From the NCBI GenBank assembly GCA_963791995.1, contig CAWBUQ010000004.1:124001-188000 (forward strand): a DNA stretch of 64,000 nt. The letters are read 5' to 3'. The notes below the pieces were generated by a model. That model did not search any database and was not told the DNA's origin. It saw nothing but the letters and a program-made list of their open reading frames with translations. The stretch is from Bog-473 sp963791995 (GTDB lineage Bacteria; Actinomycetota; Acidimicrobiia; Acidimicrobiales; RAAP-2). The position numbers and the translations under genes are program-made. This document shows, in pieces, positions 55,674-63,793 of the stretch. Numbering within the stretch: position 1 is the stretch's first letter; each line of letters begins with the position of its first letter.

Positions 55674-56419
55674 GCGGCGGTCCCGACACGGGGGCAGCCG
55701 TGGTGGCGATCGAGACCGCGACCGAGACGGTCGGGGTGGCGGTGCGGACCGCCGCCGGCGTGGAGGCCGAGTTCACGTTGACCGGCCGGCGTCGTCACGT
55801 CGAGACCTTGACGCCTGCCCTCGAACACCTGCTCGGCCAAGTGGGGTTGGTCCCGGGCGACCTCGGTGTCGTCGCGGTCGACATCGGACCTGGGCTCTTC
55901 ACCGGTCTGCGTGTCGGGGTGGCCGCGGCCAAGGCCCTGGCGCAGTCGCTGGGCATCGGTGTCGTGGGGGCGACCAGCCTCGACATCCTCACGGCGGCGG
56001 CGGCACACGCCGGGCTGCGCGGCCCGGTCCTCGCCTGTGTGGACGCCCGGCGCGGCGAGGTGTTCGCCTCGCTCACCGACGTCGACCCTGCCGGCGCGCC
56101 CGGCGGCGTGCGCATCGCCGCCGCTCTGTTCGCACCCGAGGAACTGGTGGCCACGCTGGTCGCTCTCGGCAGTGTCGCCGGCGAACAGGTGTACGCGGTC
56201 GGCGACGGCGCACAGCGCTACGAGCGCGTCCTCGCCGGCGCGCCGGGGGTGGCCGTCGTGTCGCCTGCACTGGGTTTTCCACCGCCCTCGGTCCTGCTCG
56301 GACTGGCAGTCGATCGCCTCGCCGCGGGAGAATCGCCAGACGAGCCCGCTTCCATCGTTCCCCTGTACATGCGTGAGGCGGACGCACGGATCAATTTCGC
56401 CCGGGCGGAGCGGGCGTGA
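55670..56419 (+). CDS. tsaB: tRNA threonylcarbamoyladenosine biosynthesis protein TsaB
   Basis: 249 residues from a GTG overlapping the tsaE stop (GTGA). VVAIETATETVGVAVRTAAG, HVETLTPALEHLLGQ and IGPGLFTGLRVGVAAAKALA (the usual GPGSFTGLR has Leu for Ser) identify TsaB. It scaffolds TsaD and TsaE. rimI starts nine bases after its stop. tsaD is not found in the remaining window. Confidence 0.94.
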   Translation: MSGGPDTGAAVVAIETATETVGVAVRTAAGVEAEFTLTGRRRHVETLTPALEHLLGQVGLVPGDLGVVAVDIGPGLFTGLRVGVAAAKALAQSLGIGVVGATSLDILTAAAAHAGLRGPVLACVDARRGEVFASLTDVDPAGAPGGVRIAAALFAPEELVATLVALGSVAGEQVYAVGDGAQRYERVLAGAPGVAVVSPALGFPPPSVLLGLAVDRLAAGESPDEPASIVPLYMREADARINFARAERA

Positions 56420-56428
56420 GGTGACCCG

Positions 56429-56947
56429 ATGGTGACCGTGCGCATCGAGAAATTGCGGCGCCGCGATCTCCGCCAGCTGCTGCGGATCGAGAGCGTGGTC
56501 TTTCCCGAGCCGTGGTCGCCCGCTGTCTTCAACTCTGAACTTGCCCTCCGCAAGGGCCGGCTCTACCGCGCCGCGTGGGTCGGCGACGACATGGCGGGCT
56601 ACATCGGTTTCATGATCGTCGACGACGAGGCCCATATGACGACGCTGGCCACGGCGCCGGATTTCCAGCGCTCCGGCGTGGCCACCACGCTGATCGTGAG
56701 CGGCATCCGCACCCTGCGGGCCGACGGCATCAGGCACATGTCATTGGAAGTGGCCGCCAACAACGAGCCGGCCCAGTCGCTCTACCGCCGCTTCGGATTC
56801 GCCCCGGTCGCGGTGCGCAAGAACTACTACCCCGTCACCGGACAGGACGCGCTGGTGATGTGGGCGTACGACATCGACAGCGACGAGTACGCGGACCGGC
56901 TGGAGGAACTGGCGGCCCGTGGCGTGGCGACGGAGCGCGATCACTGA
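56429..56947 (+). CDS. rimI: Ribosomal-protein-alanine N-acetyltransferase RimI
   Basis: 172 residues, GNAT fold: LRQLLRIESVVFPEPWSPAV, AHMTTLATAPDFQRSGVATT (acetyl-CoA loop RSGVAT) and SLEVAANNEPAQSLYRRFGF with YYPVTGQDALVM. It acetylates the N-terminus of uS18 and perhaps other proteins. The tsaB-rimI pair is common; tsaD usually follows but does not here. Confidence 0.92.
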   Translation: MVTVRIEKLRRRDLRQLLRIESVVFPEPWSPAVFNSELALRKGRLYRAAWVGDDMAGYIGFMIVDDEAHMTTLATAPDFQRSGVATTLIVSGIRTLRADGIRHMSLEVAANNEPAQSLYRRFGFAPVAVRKNYYPVTGQDALVMWAYDIDSDEYADRLEELAARGVATERDH

Positions 56948-57131
56948 CGCTGCGGCGTGCGTGCCGTACGCGCCGGTGCACCCGGGAGTGCACACACCAG
57001 GGCACACAGGAGGGCACTGGCAGAGGGCGAGTCGGGTCGGCATGCCGGCCCACCGGATGCGGGGCCATAGGGTGAGCAGCGAGCCGTCCACCGCGCCGCC
57101 GGTCGCGGCGCTGCGACGAGAGGAGGCAGAG

Positions 57132-58106
57132 ATGGAAACGATCGCGCTCGGGAGCCAAGGCCTGCGGGTCTCGCGCCAGGGGCTCGGCTGCATGGGGATG
57201 TCCGACTTCTACGGGCCGGGCGACGACGACGAGTCCACCGCCACCATTCAGCGCGCCCTCGACCTCGGCGTCACGTTCTTCGACACCTCCGACATGTACG
57301 GGCCGCACACCAACGAGATCCTGGTCGGCAAGGCGCTGGCCGGGCGCCGCGACGAGGCGGTCATCGCCACCAAGTTCGGCATCGTGCGCGACCTGGACGA
57401 CCCGACCAAGCGCGCCGTCAACGGGCGGCCCGAGTACGTGCGCCAATCCTGCGACGGCTCGCTCGCCCGCCTCGGCGTCGACCACATCGACCTCTACTAC
57501 CAGCACCGCGTCGACCCCGACACGCCGATCGAGGAGACCGTCGGTGCCATGGCCGAACTGGTGACCCAGGGCAAGGTGCGCTACCTCGGCCTGTCCGAGG
57601 CGGCCCCCGCCACCATCCGCCGGGCTCACGCCGTGCACCCGGTCTCGGCGCTGCAGACCGAGTACTCGGTGTGGTCGCGCGACCCGGAAGCCGAGATCCT
57701 GCCCACCTTGCGCGAGCTCGGCATCGGCTTCGTCCCCTACAGCCCGCTCGGCCGGGGCTTCCTCACCGGGACCCTGCGCTCGCTCGACGCGCTCGACGCC
57801 ACTGACTTTCGGCGTTACCAGCCCCGCTTCCAGGGCGACAACCTGGCCGACAACGTCGCCATCGTCGAGGTCGTCGACCAGCTGGCGCAGGCCAAGGGCT
57901 GCACCCCGGGCCAGGTAGCCCTGGCCTTCGTGCACGCCGCCGGTCGCGACGTCGCACCGATCCCGGGAACCAAGCGGCGGTCGTACCTCGAGGAGAACGT
58001 GGGCGCCCTCGACGTGGAGCTGACCGAAGAAGACCTCGCCGTGCTCGACACCGTCGCTCCGGCGCGCGGCGAGCGCTACGCCGACATGTCGCCGGTCAAC
58101 CGTTAG
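57132..58106 (+). CDS. Aldo/keto reductase
   Basis: 324 residues. The catalytic tetrad is in FFDTSDMYGPHTNE (Asp, Tyr), IATKFG (Lys) and YYQHRVDPD (His). GKVRYLGLSEAAPATIRRAH and FVPYSPLGRGFLTG belong to the AKR13-like branch often annotated as general aldehyde/ketone reductases. The C-terminal PIPGTKRRSYLEENVGALDV binds the NADPH phosphate. The ATG at 57132 has GAGAGGAGGCAGAG upstream. The 184 bp before it contain GTGCAC/GGGCAC repeats near 56978-57017 but no clear gene. Its stop overlaps that of the convergent glycosyltransferase (TTAG). Confidence 0.9.
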   Translation: METIALGSQGLRVSRQGLGCMGMSDFYGPGDDDESTATIQRALDLGVTFFDTSDMYGPHTNEILVGKALAGRRDEAVIATKFGIVRDLDDPTKRAVNGRPEYVRQSCDGSLARLGVDHIDLYYQHRVDPDTPIEETVGAMAELVTQGKVRYLGLSEAAPATIRRAHAVHPVSALQTEYSVWSRDPEAEILPTLRELGIGFVPYSPLGRGFLTGTLRSLDALDATDFRRYQPRFQGDNLADNVAIVEVVDQLAQAKGCTPGQVALAFVHAAGRDVAPIPGTKRRSYLEENVGALDVELTEEDLAVLDTVAPARGERYADMSPVNR

Positions 58107-59449
58107 TCGGCGTGCTCGGCACCGGCGACGCGCCGGGGGTGCGCCGCGCAGAGCTCGGCCAGCGCTGCGCTGATGGTGCCGAGGGGGTCGCTCGCGGCGA
58201 TCTCGGCGGCCAGCGCGCGGGCCCGGCGGTGGTAGGAAGCCCGGCCGAGCACCCGGCGGACGGCACGGGCGATCATGGCCGGGGACGGGCGGCCGGTGTG
58301 CACGTTGATGCCGGCACGGGACCACTGCACGCGGGCGGCCACTTCGGGCTTGTCCTCGCTGTCGCCGGCCACGACGAGCGGCACCCCGTGGGCCAGCGCC
58401 TGTTGCACCCCGCCGTAGCCGCCGTTGGTCACCATGGCGTCCACGTGGGGCAACAGCACATCGTGGGGGATGAAGCGTTCGAGGCGCACGTTGGCCGGCA
58501 GGCCACGCCGTAACGGTGCGGGATCGGGGCCGCCCGTGGTGGCGACCACGAGCACGTCGTCGTGGGCCAGAGCGCGGGCGCTGAGGAGGAGCAGCCGGCC
58601 GAGGTCGGCGTTGTCGAGCGTGCCCTGGGTGACATGGACGACCGGGCGCGCCTCGGAGAGTTCGGGCCACCACGACGGGGGTTCGAAGGTCGCCGCCGGT
58701 GGCGCCAGGATCGGGCCGACGAAGCGGACGCTCGGTGCGAGATCCGAACGCGGGTACTCGAAGCCCGCCACCGTCGCCTGGAAGAACGCGTCGACCACTT
58801 TGGGTTGGAGATCGATCAGGTAGCCGCTGAATCTCGGCGCGCCCGCCTCGGCCAGCCGGCGCCGGGCCAGGCGCTGGATGTCGGCGAGCAGCACGTGCTC
58901 GGTCAGCGCGTTCAAGGTGCGGTTGCGCACGCGGTGCAAGGGCCCGGAGCCCGGTTGGAAAGCGGCCCCGAACGGTGCCGTGTCGCGGCTGCACGACGCG
59001 TAGGGCATGACGCCGACACAGGCGAGCGCCGGGCGAGCGGTGGCCGGACCGAGCGCGAGCGGCAGGGCCCCGAAGAACATGGTGTCGACCACGATGCAGT
59101 CGGCGTCGAAGCCGGCCAGGATGGCGCGCAGATCGCGACTCTGCCCGCTGAGAGGCCCGATGAAGATCCGCCGCAGGTCGTCCTTGACACCGCGCACCCC
59201 GCGCCGCGCCGACGACTCGCGCTCGGGGTTGGCGACCATCAGGTCATGGGCGTCGTCCTCGGGCGCGAAGGGGACGAAGGTGGCACCGATGGCCTCCACC
59301 TGCGCGCGGTAGTGCCCGGTGGTGAAGAAGGTGACGGTGTTGTCCTCTTCGATGAGGCGCCGCCCCAACGCGAGGAGGGGGGCCGTGTGTCCCTGGGCCG
59401 GGGTGGTGCACAACAGGTAGCGCCGGCCTGCCGCCGGCCCTGCGGTCAT
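58103..59449 (-). CDS. MGT-family (GT1) glycosyltransferase
   Basis: 448 residues. The N-terminal acceptor domain begins LLCTTPAQGHTAPLLALGRR and includes DCIVVDTMFFGALPLAL. The C-terminal donor domain has VHVTQGTLDNADLGRLLL and the UDP-sugar signature DAMVTNGGYGGVQQALAHGV with PLVVAGDSEDKPEVAARV. Enzymes of this type attach sugars to lipids, polyketides or terpenoids. The ATG at 59447-59449 overlaps the upstream GH13 stop (ATGA), so glycosidase and glycosyltransferase are coupled, with the glycosidase translated first. Acceptor unknown. Confidence 0.88.
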   Translation of the reverse strand: MTAGPAAGRRYLLCTTPAQGHTAPLLALGRRLIEEDNTVTFFTTGHYRAQVEAIGATFVPFAPEDDAHDLMVANPERESSARRGVRGVKDDLRRIFIGPLSGQSRDLRAILAGFDADCIVVDTMFFGALPLALGPATARPALACVGVMPYASCSRDTAPFGAAFQPGSGPLHRVRNRTLNALTEHVLLADIQRLARRRLAEAGAPRFSGYLIDLQPKVVDAFFQATVAGFEYPRSDLAPSVRFVGPILAPPAATFEPPSWWPELSEARPVVHVTQGTLDNADLGRLLLLSARALAHDDVLVVATTGGPDPAPLRRGLPANVRLERFIPHDVLLPHVDAMVTNGGYGGVQQALAHGVPLVVAGDSEDKPEVAARVQWSRAGINVHTGRPSPAMIARAVRRVLGRASYHRRARALAAEIAASDPLGTISAALAELCAAHPRRVAGAEHAD

Positions 59450-61059
59450 CGCGCGACGACGGCGCCGCTCCAGGCGGGCAGGGTCAGCGCGCCCTCCACG
59501 CTCGATCCCTCCAAGGACGCGTCGGTGCTCACCGTGACGGTGCCGTGCACGCCGTCGAAGGTGGCGGGCTCGTCCGCCATCGACAGCAGCACCGTCGTGC
59601 CCTCGCCGCGGAGGTAGGCCCAGGTGCCCTCGGGCGAGGCCAGCGAGCGGTAGTCGCCAACCGCCAGTTCCTCGCTGGCGCGGCGCGCCGCAATGATCCG
59701 GCGGCAGCACTCGAGGACCGAGGTGGCGTCGCCCTCCTGGTCGGCCACGTTGCAGGCGGCCGGGTCGGCCATGGGCAGCCACGGTCGCACACCGGGCTCG
59801 GTGAAGCCGCCACCGGGGCCGCCGTGCCAGGGCATCGGCGTGCGCTCGCCGTCACGGCCGGCGTAGGGGTAGAAGCGGACGCCCACCGGGTCGAGCAGGT
59901 CTTCTCTTGGCACATCGCCATCGGTGAGCCCGATCTCGTCGCCCTGATAGAGGAAGGGTGTGCCCCGGAGGGTCAGCAGCATCAACAGGGCCACCTTCAC
60001 CTTTCCCGGGTCGCCCCCGGCCCACCGCGTGGCGAGACGCGAGAAGTCGTGGTTGGAGGCATGCCAGGTGGGCCAGGCGCCTTCGGGGAGCAGCTCCTCG
60101 GTGCCCTCGACGACAGTGCGCAGCGCGGCCGCCTCGAAAGGGGCATGCATGAACTGGAAGTTGAAGCCGCCGTGGAGCTCGTTGCGGCCTTCGCCGTAGA
60201 ACTGCACGAGGCGCTCGAGTGTCTCGACGTTGGTCTCGCCGATGAGGAGGCGACCGGGCTGGTAGCCGTCGGCGACGGTGCGCCAGTGGCGCAGGATGTC
60301 GTGCGCCTCGGGCCGGTCGGTGTTGTAGACGTAGCGCACACCCATGAACTGCTGGTCGATGGGGTCGTCCTCGGTCGCCGGCGGGTTGTCGCGCAGCTCC
60401 TTGTCCTTGATCATCATGTTGCAGACGTCGATGCGGAACCCGGCCACGCCGCGGTCCCACCAGTACTGCACGATCTCGTCGAACTCGCGGCGGACGTCGT
60501 CGTTCCACCAGTTGAGGTCGGGCTGACCGGCCTCGAAGTTGTGCAGGTAGAACTGCCCGCTGGGCTCGTCGAACTGCCACGCCGAACCGCCGAAGATGCT
60601 GACCCAATTGTTGGGCGGGCTCCCGTCGGGCTTGGGGTCGGCCCAGACGTAGTAGTCGCGGTGCGCCGCGTCCCGACCGCGTTGGGAGTCGACGAACCAG
60701 GCGTGTCGGTCGCTGGTGTGGTTGGGCACCAGGTCCATGAGGATGCGGATGCCGCGGGCGCCGGCCTCACCTACGAGGGTGTCGAGGTCGTCGAGCGTGC
60801 CGAAGCTGGGGTCGATGTCGCGGTAGTCAGAGACGTCATAGCCCCAGTCGCGGTTGGGCGAGCAGGTGAGGGGGGACACCCACACGCCGTCGATGCCGAG
60901 GCGGGCGAGGTGATTCAGCTTGGAGATGATGCCGGGCAGGTCGCCCACGCCGTCACCGTTGGAGTCCGCGTACGAGCGCGGATAGATCTGATAGAAGACG
61001 CCGCCGTGCCACCAGCGGTCCGGGTCTGTCTGCGGGCTCACTCGGGCCGTCTCCTTCAC
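59446..61059 (-). CDS. GH13 alpha-glucosidase
   Basis: 537 residues from a GTG. The TIM barrel has the GH13 regions DLVPNHTSDRH, GFRIDVCN with nucleophile Asp211, LLIGETNVE with acid/base Glu275, and ASNHDFSR with Asp338. The start WWHGGVFYQIYPRSYADSNG and DWGYDVSDY place it with oligo-1,6-/alpha-glucosidases rather than endo-amylases. No signal peptide, so it would act on imported or internal maltose, isomaltose or sucrose-like sugars. Coupled to the downstream glycosyltransferase. Confidence 0.92.
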   Translation of the reverse strand: MKETARVSPQTDPDRWWHGGVFYQIYPRSYADSNGDGVGDLPGIISKLNHLARLGIDGVWVSPLTCSPNRDWGYDVSDYRDIDPSFGTLDDLDTLVGEAGARGIRILMDLVPNHTSDRHAWFVDSQRGRDAAHRDYYVWADPKPDGSPPNNWVSIFGGSAWQFDEPSGQFYLHNFEAGQPDLNWWNDDVRREFDEIVQYWWDRGVAGFRIDVCNMMIKDKELRDNPPATEDDPIDQQFMGVRYVYNTDRPEAHDILRHWRTVADGYQPGRLLIGETNVETLERLVQFYGEGRNELHGGFNFQFMHAPFEAAALRTVVEGTEELLPEGAWPTWHASNHDFSRLATRWAGGDPGKVKVALLMLLTLRGTPFLYQGDEIGLTDGDVPREDLLDPVGVRFYPYAGRDGERTPMPWHGGPGGGFTEPGVRPWLPMADPAACNVADQEGDATSVLECCRRIIAARRASEELAVGDYRSLASPEGTWAYLRGEGTTVLLSMADEPATFDGVHGTVTVSTDASLEGSSVEGALTLPAWSGAVVAR

Positions 61060-61126
61060 CTCGTATTGGACGCCCGGGAGCGTACCGAGCGCGGTCGGTC
61101 GGGCGCCCGTCCCGTCCCACCGGTGC

Positions 61127-61834
61127 TCAGAGGCGCCCGACCGCCACGGTGGTGATGTGCTGTTCGAGCCCGATGGAGAACGGCGTGCCGACGGAGGTGA
61201 AGGTCACCTGCTGGCCGAGACGTCCGGCAACGGCGAAGAGCTGTGTGACGGTGACGTTCAGCGTGACCCCATGGGTCGTGATGGGGACGCTGAGGGAGTA
61301 CCCGGCCGTGCCCGCCCCGAAGGCGGACGATGCCACCGGCGACACCAGCGGGTTCCCGATGGTCTCACCCTTGGGCACCTTGCCGAAGAGCCTGTCCTTG
61401 AGCGGGCCCGCCGCCAGCGTGGTCATGCATCCGGGCGTCTTGGGGTTCGAGGCGATGGCGAGCTCGGCGGACGCGTTCTTGGTGGAGGGGAAGACGGTGA
61501 CGTTGTCGTTCACGCTCAGCGTGCCTTGTCGGTCCTGGAACTGGGAGCTGCTGACGGAGGGCGGGTTCTCGGTGATCAGCGAGGAGGCGACGCCGATGCA
61601 GTGAGCGAGCTGCGCGTTGCCGACGTTGCTCGCACGGTTGGTGCTCTTGGCCTTCACCCATCCCGCCGGCATGTCCGAGAGCACCAGCAGCGCCTTGCGG
61701 GCTTGGCCGAGCTGGTTCGGTGACGCCTGCGCCGGACCGACGACGATCAGCGGGCTGGCACCGAGCAGGGCGGCCAGGAAGACGGCGCCGGCGGTCCCGG
61801 TACCACGTCGTTGCACTCCGATCCGCCCACCCAT
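61127..61834 (-). CDS. Secreted protein of unknown function, tandem paralogue 1
   Basis: 235 residues with a signal peptide (TAGAVFLAALLGASPLIVVG, cut near AQAS). The mature part has a QARKALLVLSDMPAGWVKA opening, two cysteines (HCIGV and GCMTTL), a TVFPSTKNASAELAI segment and a beta-strand-like end QQVTFTSVGTPFSIGLEQHI. The same sequence of blocks recurs in the two genes upstream, so this is one of three tandem paralogues. The cysteine pair probably forms a disulfide. The layout is loosely like extracellular sensor domains of actinobacterial kinases (DLPxGW start, paired Cys), but I do not recognise the family. Confidence 0.75.
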   Translation of the reverse strand: MGGRIGVQRRGTGTAGAVFLAALLGASPLIVVGPAQASPNQLGQARKALLVLSDMPAGWVKAKSTNRASNVGNAQLAHCIGVASSLITENPPSVSSSQFQDRQGTLSVNDNVTVFPSTKNASAELAIASNPKTPGCMTTLAAGPLKDRLFGKVPKGETIGNPLVSPVASSAFGAGTAGYSLSVPITTHGVTLNVTVTQLFAVAGRLGQQVTFTSVGTPFSIGLEQHITTVAVGRL

Positions 61835-61850
61835 CTGGACGCGACGCTAC

Positions 61851-62656
61851 TCAGCTTCGATTCTGGGCGGTCGTCAGCAACTTGATCTCGAGTGTCGCCG
61901 GGAACGTCGTCCCGTTCCCGTTGAAGGTGACCTGGTGGAGCACCGATCCGCGCACGAAGTCGACCTGGGTGCTGGTGATGGCGAGGATGCGACCGTTGTC
62001 GGCGACGGGGATGGAGACGGTGTACCCGGTCTCGTGCTGGGCGGCGGCCCCGGCGGGCAGGGCACTGAAGGACACGGTGCCGATCGTCGTCCCGCTGGCA
62101 GCGGCGTGTTGCATGCTGGCCTCGAGCGTCGGACCGGCGAGGGCGTTCATGCATTGCGTGGTGCGCGCGCTGTCGACCGCCGCGTACTCGGCCCGTGCGG
62201 CCGCCGCCGACGGGAAGACCGACACGCTGTCCTCGACGCCGAGCTGCTTGTCAGCGTCGGTGAAGTTGGGACTCTCGACCTTGGTCGGCGCGAGCTCGGC
62301 GGTGCGGGTTCCGACACCGACGCAGCGGGCCAGCGGTGCCGACCACGGCGACATGCGCACCGGTGCCGGCGCCGCGGCGCCGGCGAGCCAACCGGCGGGG
62401 AGGTCGGCGAGCTGCAGCAGCGCACGCCGCCCGCGGCGGCGCTCCGTGGTGGCACCGGCAACGTGGTGGTGGTCCTCGGTGAACCGGTCGTCGATGACGC
62501 AGCGTGCGGTGACGGATGGCCGGCGACGGGCGTCACCGAGAGCGCGGCGCCCCGGGTGATGCTGCCGACGGCCCCTGCGACCGCCGAGACCACGAAGATC
62601 GCGGCGAACGTGCACAGGACGGCGCGCCGCCCGTGGTTCCTCCCTGTCTGGGCCAT
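61851..62656 (-). CDS. Secreted protein of unknown function, tandem paralogue 2 (one frameshift)
   Basis: The ATG at 62654-62656 begins MAQTGRNHGRRAVLCTFAAI with a hydrophobic signal/anchor (IFVVSAVAGAVGSI) and a Thr/Pro/Ser linker. Near 62427 one base is missing; adding it joins PRSAAAGG to RALLQLADLPAGWLAGAAAP. Then come the blocks shared with the neighbours: RCVGVGTRTAEL, VSVFPSAAAARAEYAAV, TQCMNALAGP and LHQVTFNGNGTTFPATLEIK. About 268 residues when corrected. The end is less conserved than in the other two paralogues. Function unknown. Confidence 0.65.
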
Positions 62657-62797
62657 TGCTGACCTCCTGCCTCCATGGGCGTGCCTGCCAACGGGGCCAC
62701 AGGGATCCCGGGACGCACATCGCCCTCCCGACAGGAAACGGCCGTGGGGCGCCCGCCTTACGGGGGCGCTTGATTCCTCAGGCTCGCCGGGTGGCGC

Positions 62798-63526
62798 TCA
62801 GGTGCGGCCGTAGGCGACGGAGGCGAGGTGCCGCGTCGTCGAGCTGGAGATGGGGGTTCCGACGGAAGTCAGCGAGAGCTGGCTGCCCAGCGTGCCGCGG
62901 ACCATGGTCACGACGGTCACGGCGGACGGGAGCGAGGTGCCCTGGGAGGTGGCGGTGAAGGAGACGGTGAATCCCGAGCTGTGCGGCACCAGGGCCGAGG
63001 GGCTGACCGCGGTGACCGTGGCCTTCCCGAGGGTCACGCCGCTGCCGGCCGCCCCGGCGAGCTCGGACTTGGCCGGCCCCTGGAACAGGGAGGTCAGGCA
63101 GGCCGGCACCTTGGAGTTGGAGATCGCCCCGTACTGCTGATTGGCCTGCTTGGTCGACCGGAAGACGCTCACGTTGTCCTGGACGAACTGGGTCCCACCC
63201 GAGTTCTGGAAGGTCGGGCTGGTGGCCGAGGGGGTGTTGACGTTCACCACCTTCTGGGGGACCCCGAGGCAGGCGGCGAGCTGGTTCTCGCCCGGGAAGG
63301 AGCTGGTCGAGCTCCCGCTGGTGGTGACCGACCCCTGGCTGGTCCAGCCCGAGGGAAAGTCGGACTTCACCAAGAGCGCCTTCTTGGCGTTGACCAGACC
63401 ACTGCTCTGGGCGGCCGAGGCCGATCCGGCGGCGGCGGCGCCGAAGACCAGGCCGGCAACGGCGAGCACGGCGCCGCCCAAGGCGGCCCGTCGGAGCCAG
63501 GTGCGCAGAAGCGCTGTCGCGATCAT
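62798..63526 (-). CDS. Secreted protein of unknown function, tandem paralogue 3
   Basis: 242 residues, signal peptide LRRAALGGAVLAVAGLVFGA with cleavage near ASA. Blocks match paralogue 1 closely: NAKKALLVKSDFPSGWTSQG, LAACLGVPQKVVNVNTPSAT, NVSVFRSTKQANQQYGAISN, PACLTSLFQGPAKSEL and SQLSLTSVGTPISSSTTRHL. It lies divergent from groES, with about 270 bp between. All three paralogues read away from groES. Confidence 0.75.
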   Translation of the reverse strand: MIATALLRTWLRRAALGGAVLAVAGLVFGAAAAGSASAAQSSGLVNAKKALLVKSDFPSGWTSQGSVTTSGSSTSSFPGENQLAACLGVPQKVVNVNTPSATSPTFQNSGGTQFVQDNVSVFRSTKQANQQYGAISNSKVPACLTSLFQGPAKSELAGAAGSGVTLGKATVTAVSPSALVPHSSGFTVSFTATSQGTSLPSAVTVVTMVRGTLGSQLSLTSVGTPISSSTTRHLASVAYGRT

Positions 63527-63714
63527 GGGTCTCTCCTCAAGAGGTCAGGGGATAGGTCGAAGGGTACGAGCGGGTACGAGATTGTCTCGGCAGATGGAGC
63601 CCTGCGCTACAGCGAGTGCTCCCCGAGCCCCGCCAGGGCCATTGCCAGAGGCCCGATTCGTGCCTCACCATAGAGTCTGGGCCGGGTCGGCGTGGGGCAC
63701 GGCGACCCGCCCTG

Positions 63715-63743
63715 TTGCCAGTCCCGTCTGCGCCCGCTACTCT
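63715..63743 (+). promoter_or_regulatory. groES promoter
   Basis: TTGCCA (63715-63720), a 17-bp spacer and TACTCT (63738-63743). The -10 overlaps the first base pairs of the CIRCE element, the expected layout for HrcA repression. The rest of the 63527-63714 gap has no gene that I can support. Confidence 0.65.
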
Positions 63744-63768
63744 GGCACTCACAAGCCGAGAGTGCTAA
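63742..63768 (+). promoter_or_regulatory. CIRCE operator (HrcA site) upstream of groES
   Basis: CTGGCACTC, nine bases ACAAGCCGA, then GAGTGCTAA. The right arm is a perfect CIRCE half; the left differs from TTAGCACTC at its outer bases. HrcA represses chaperonin genes through this element. A further GAGTGCCAA follows directly at 63770-63778. Confidence 0.85.
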
Positions 63769-63793
63769 CGAGTGCCAAGGAGGCCCTTCCCAC

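Noticed and set aside
55163..56419. Apparent tsaE-tsaB fusion protein
   Set aside because: The tsaE stop is skipped only because of a one-base insertion near 55541; the corrected genes overlap by four bases as usual.
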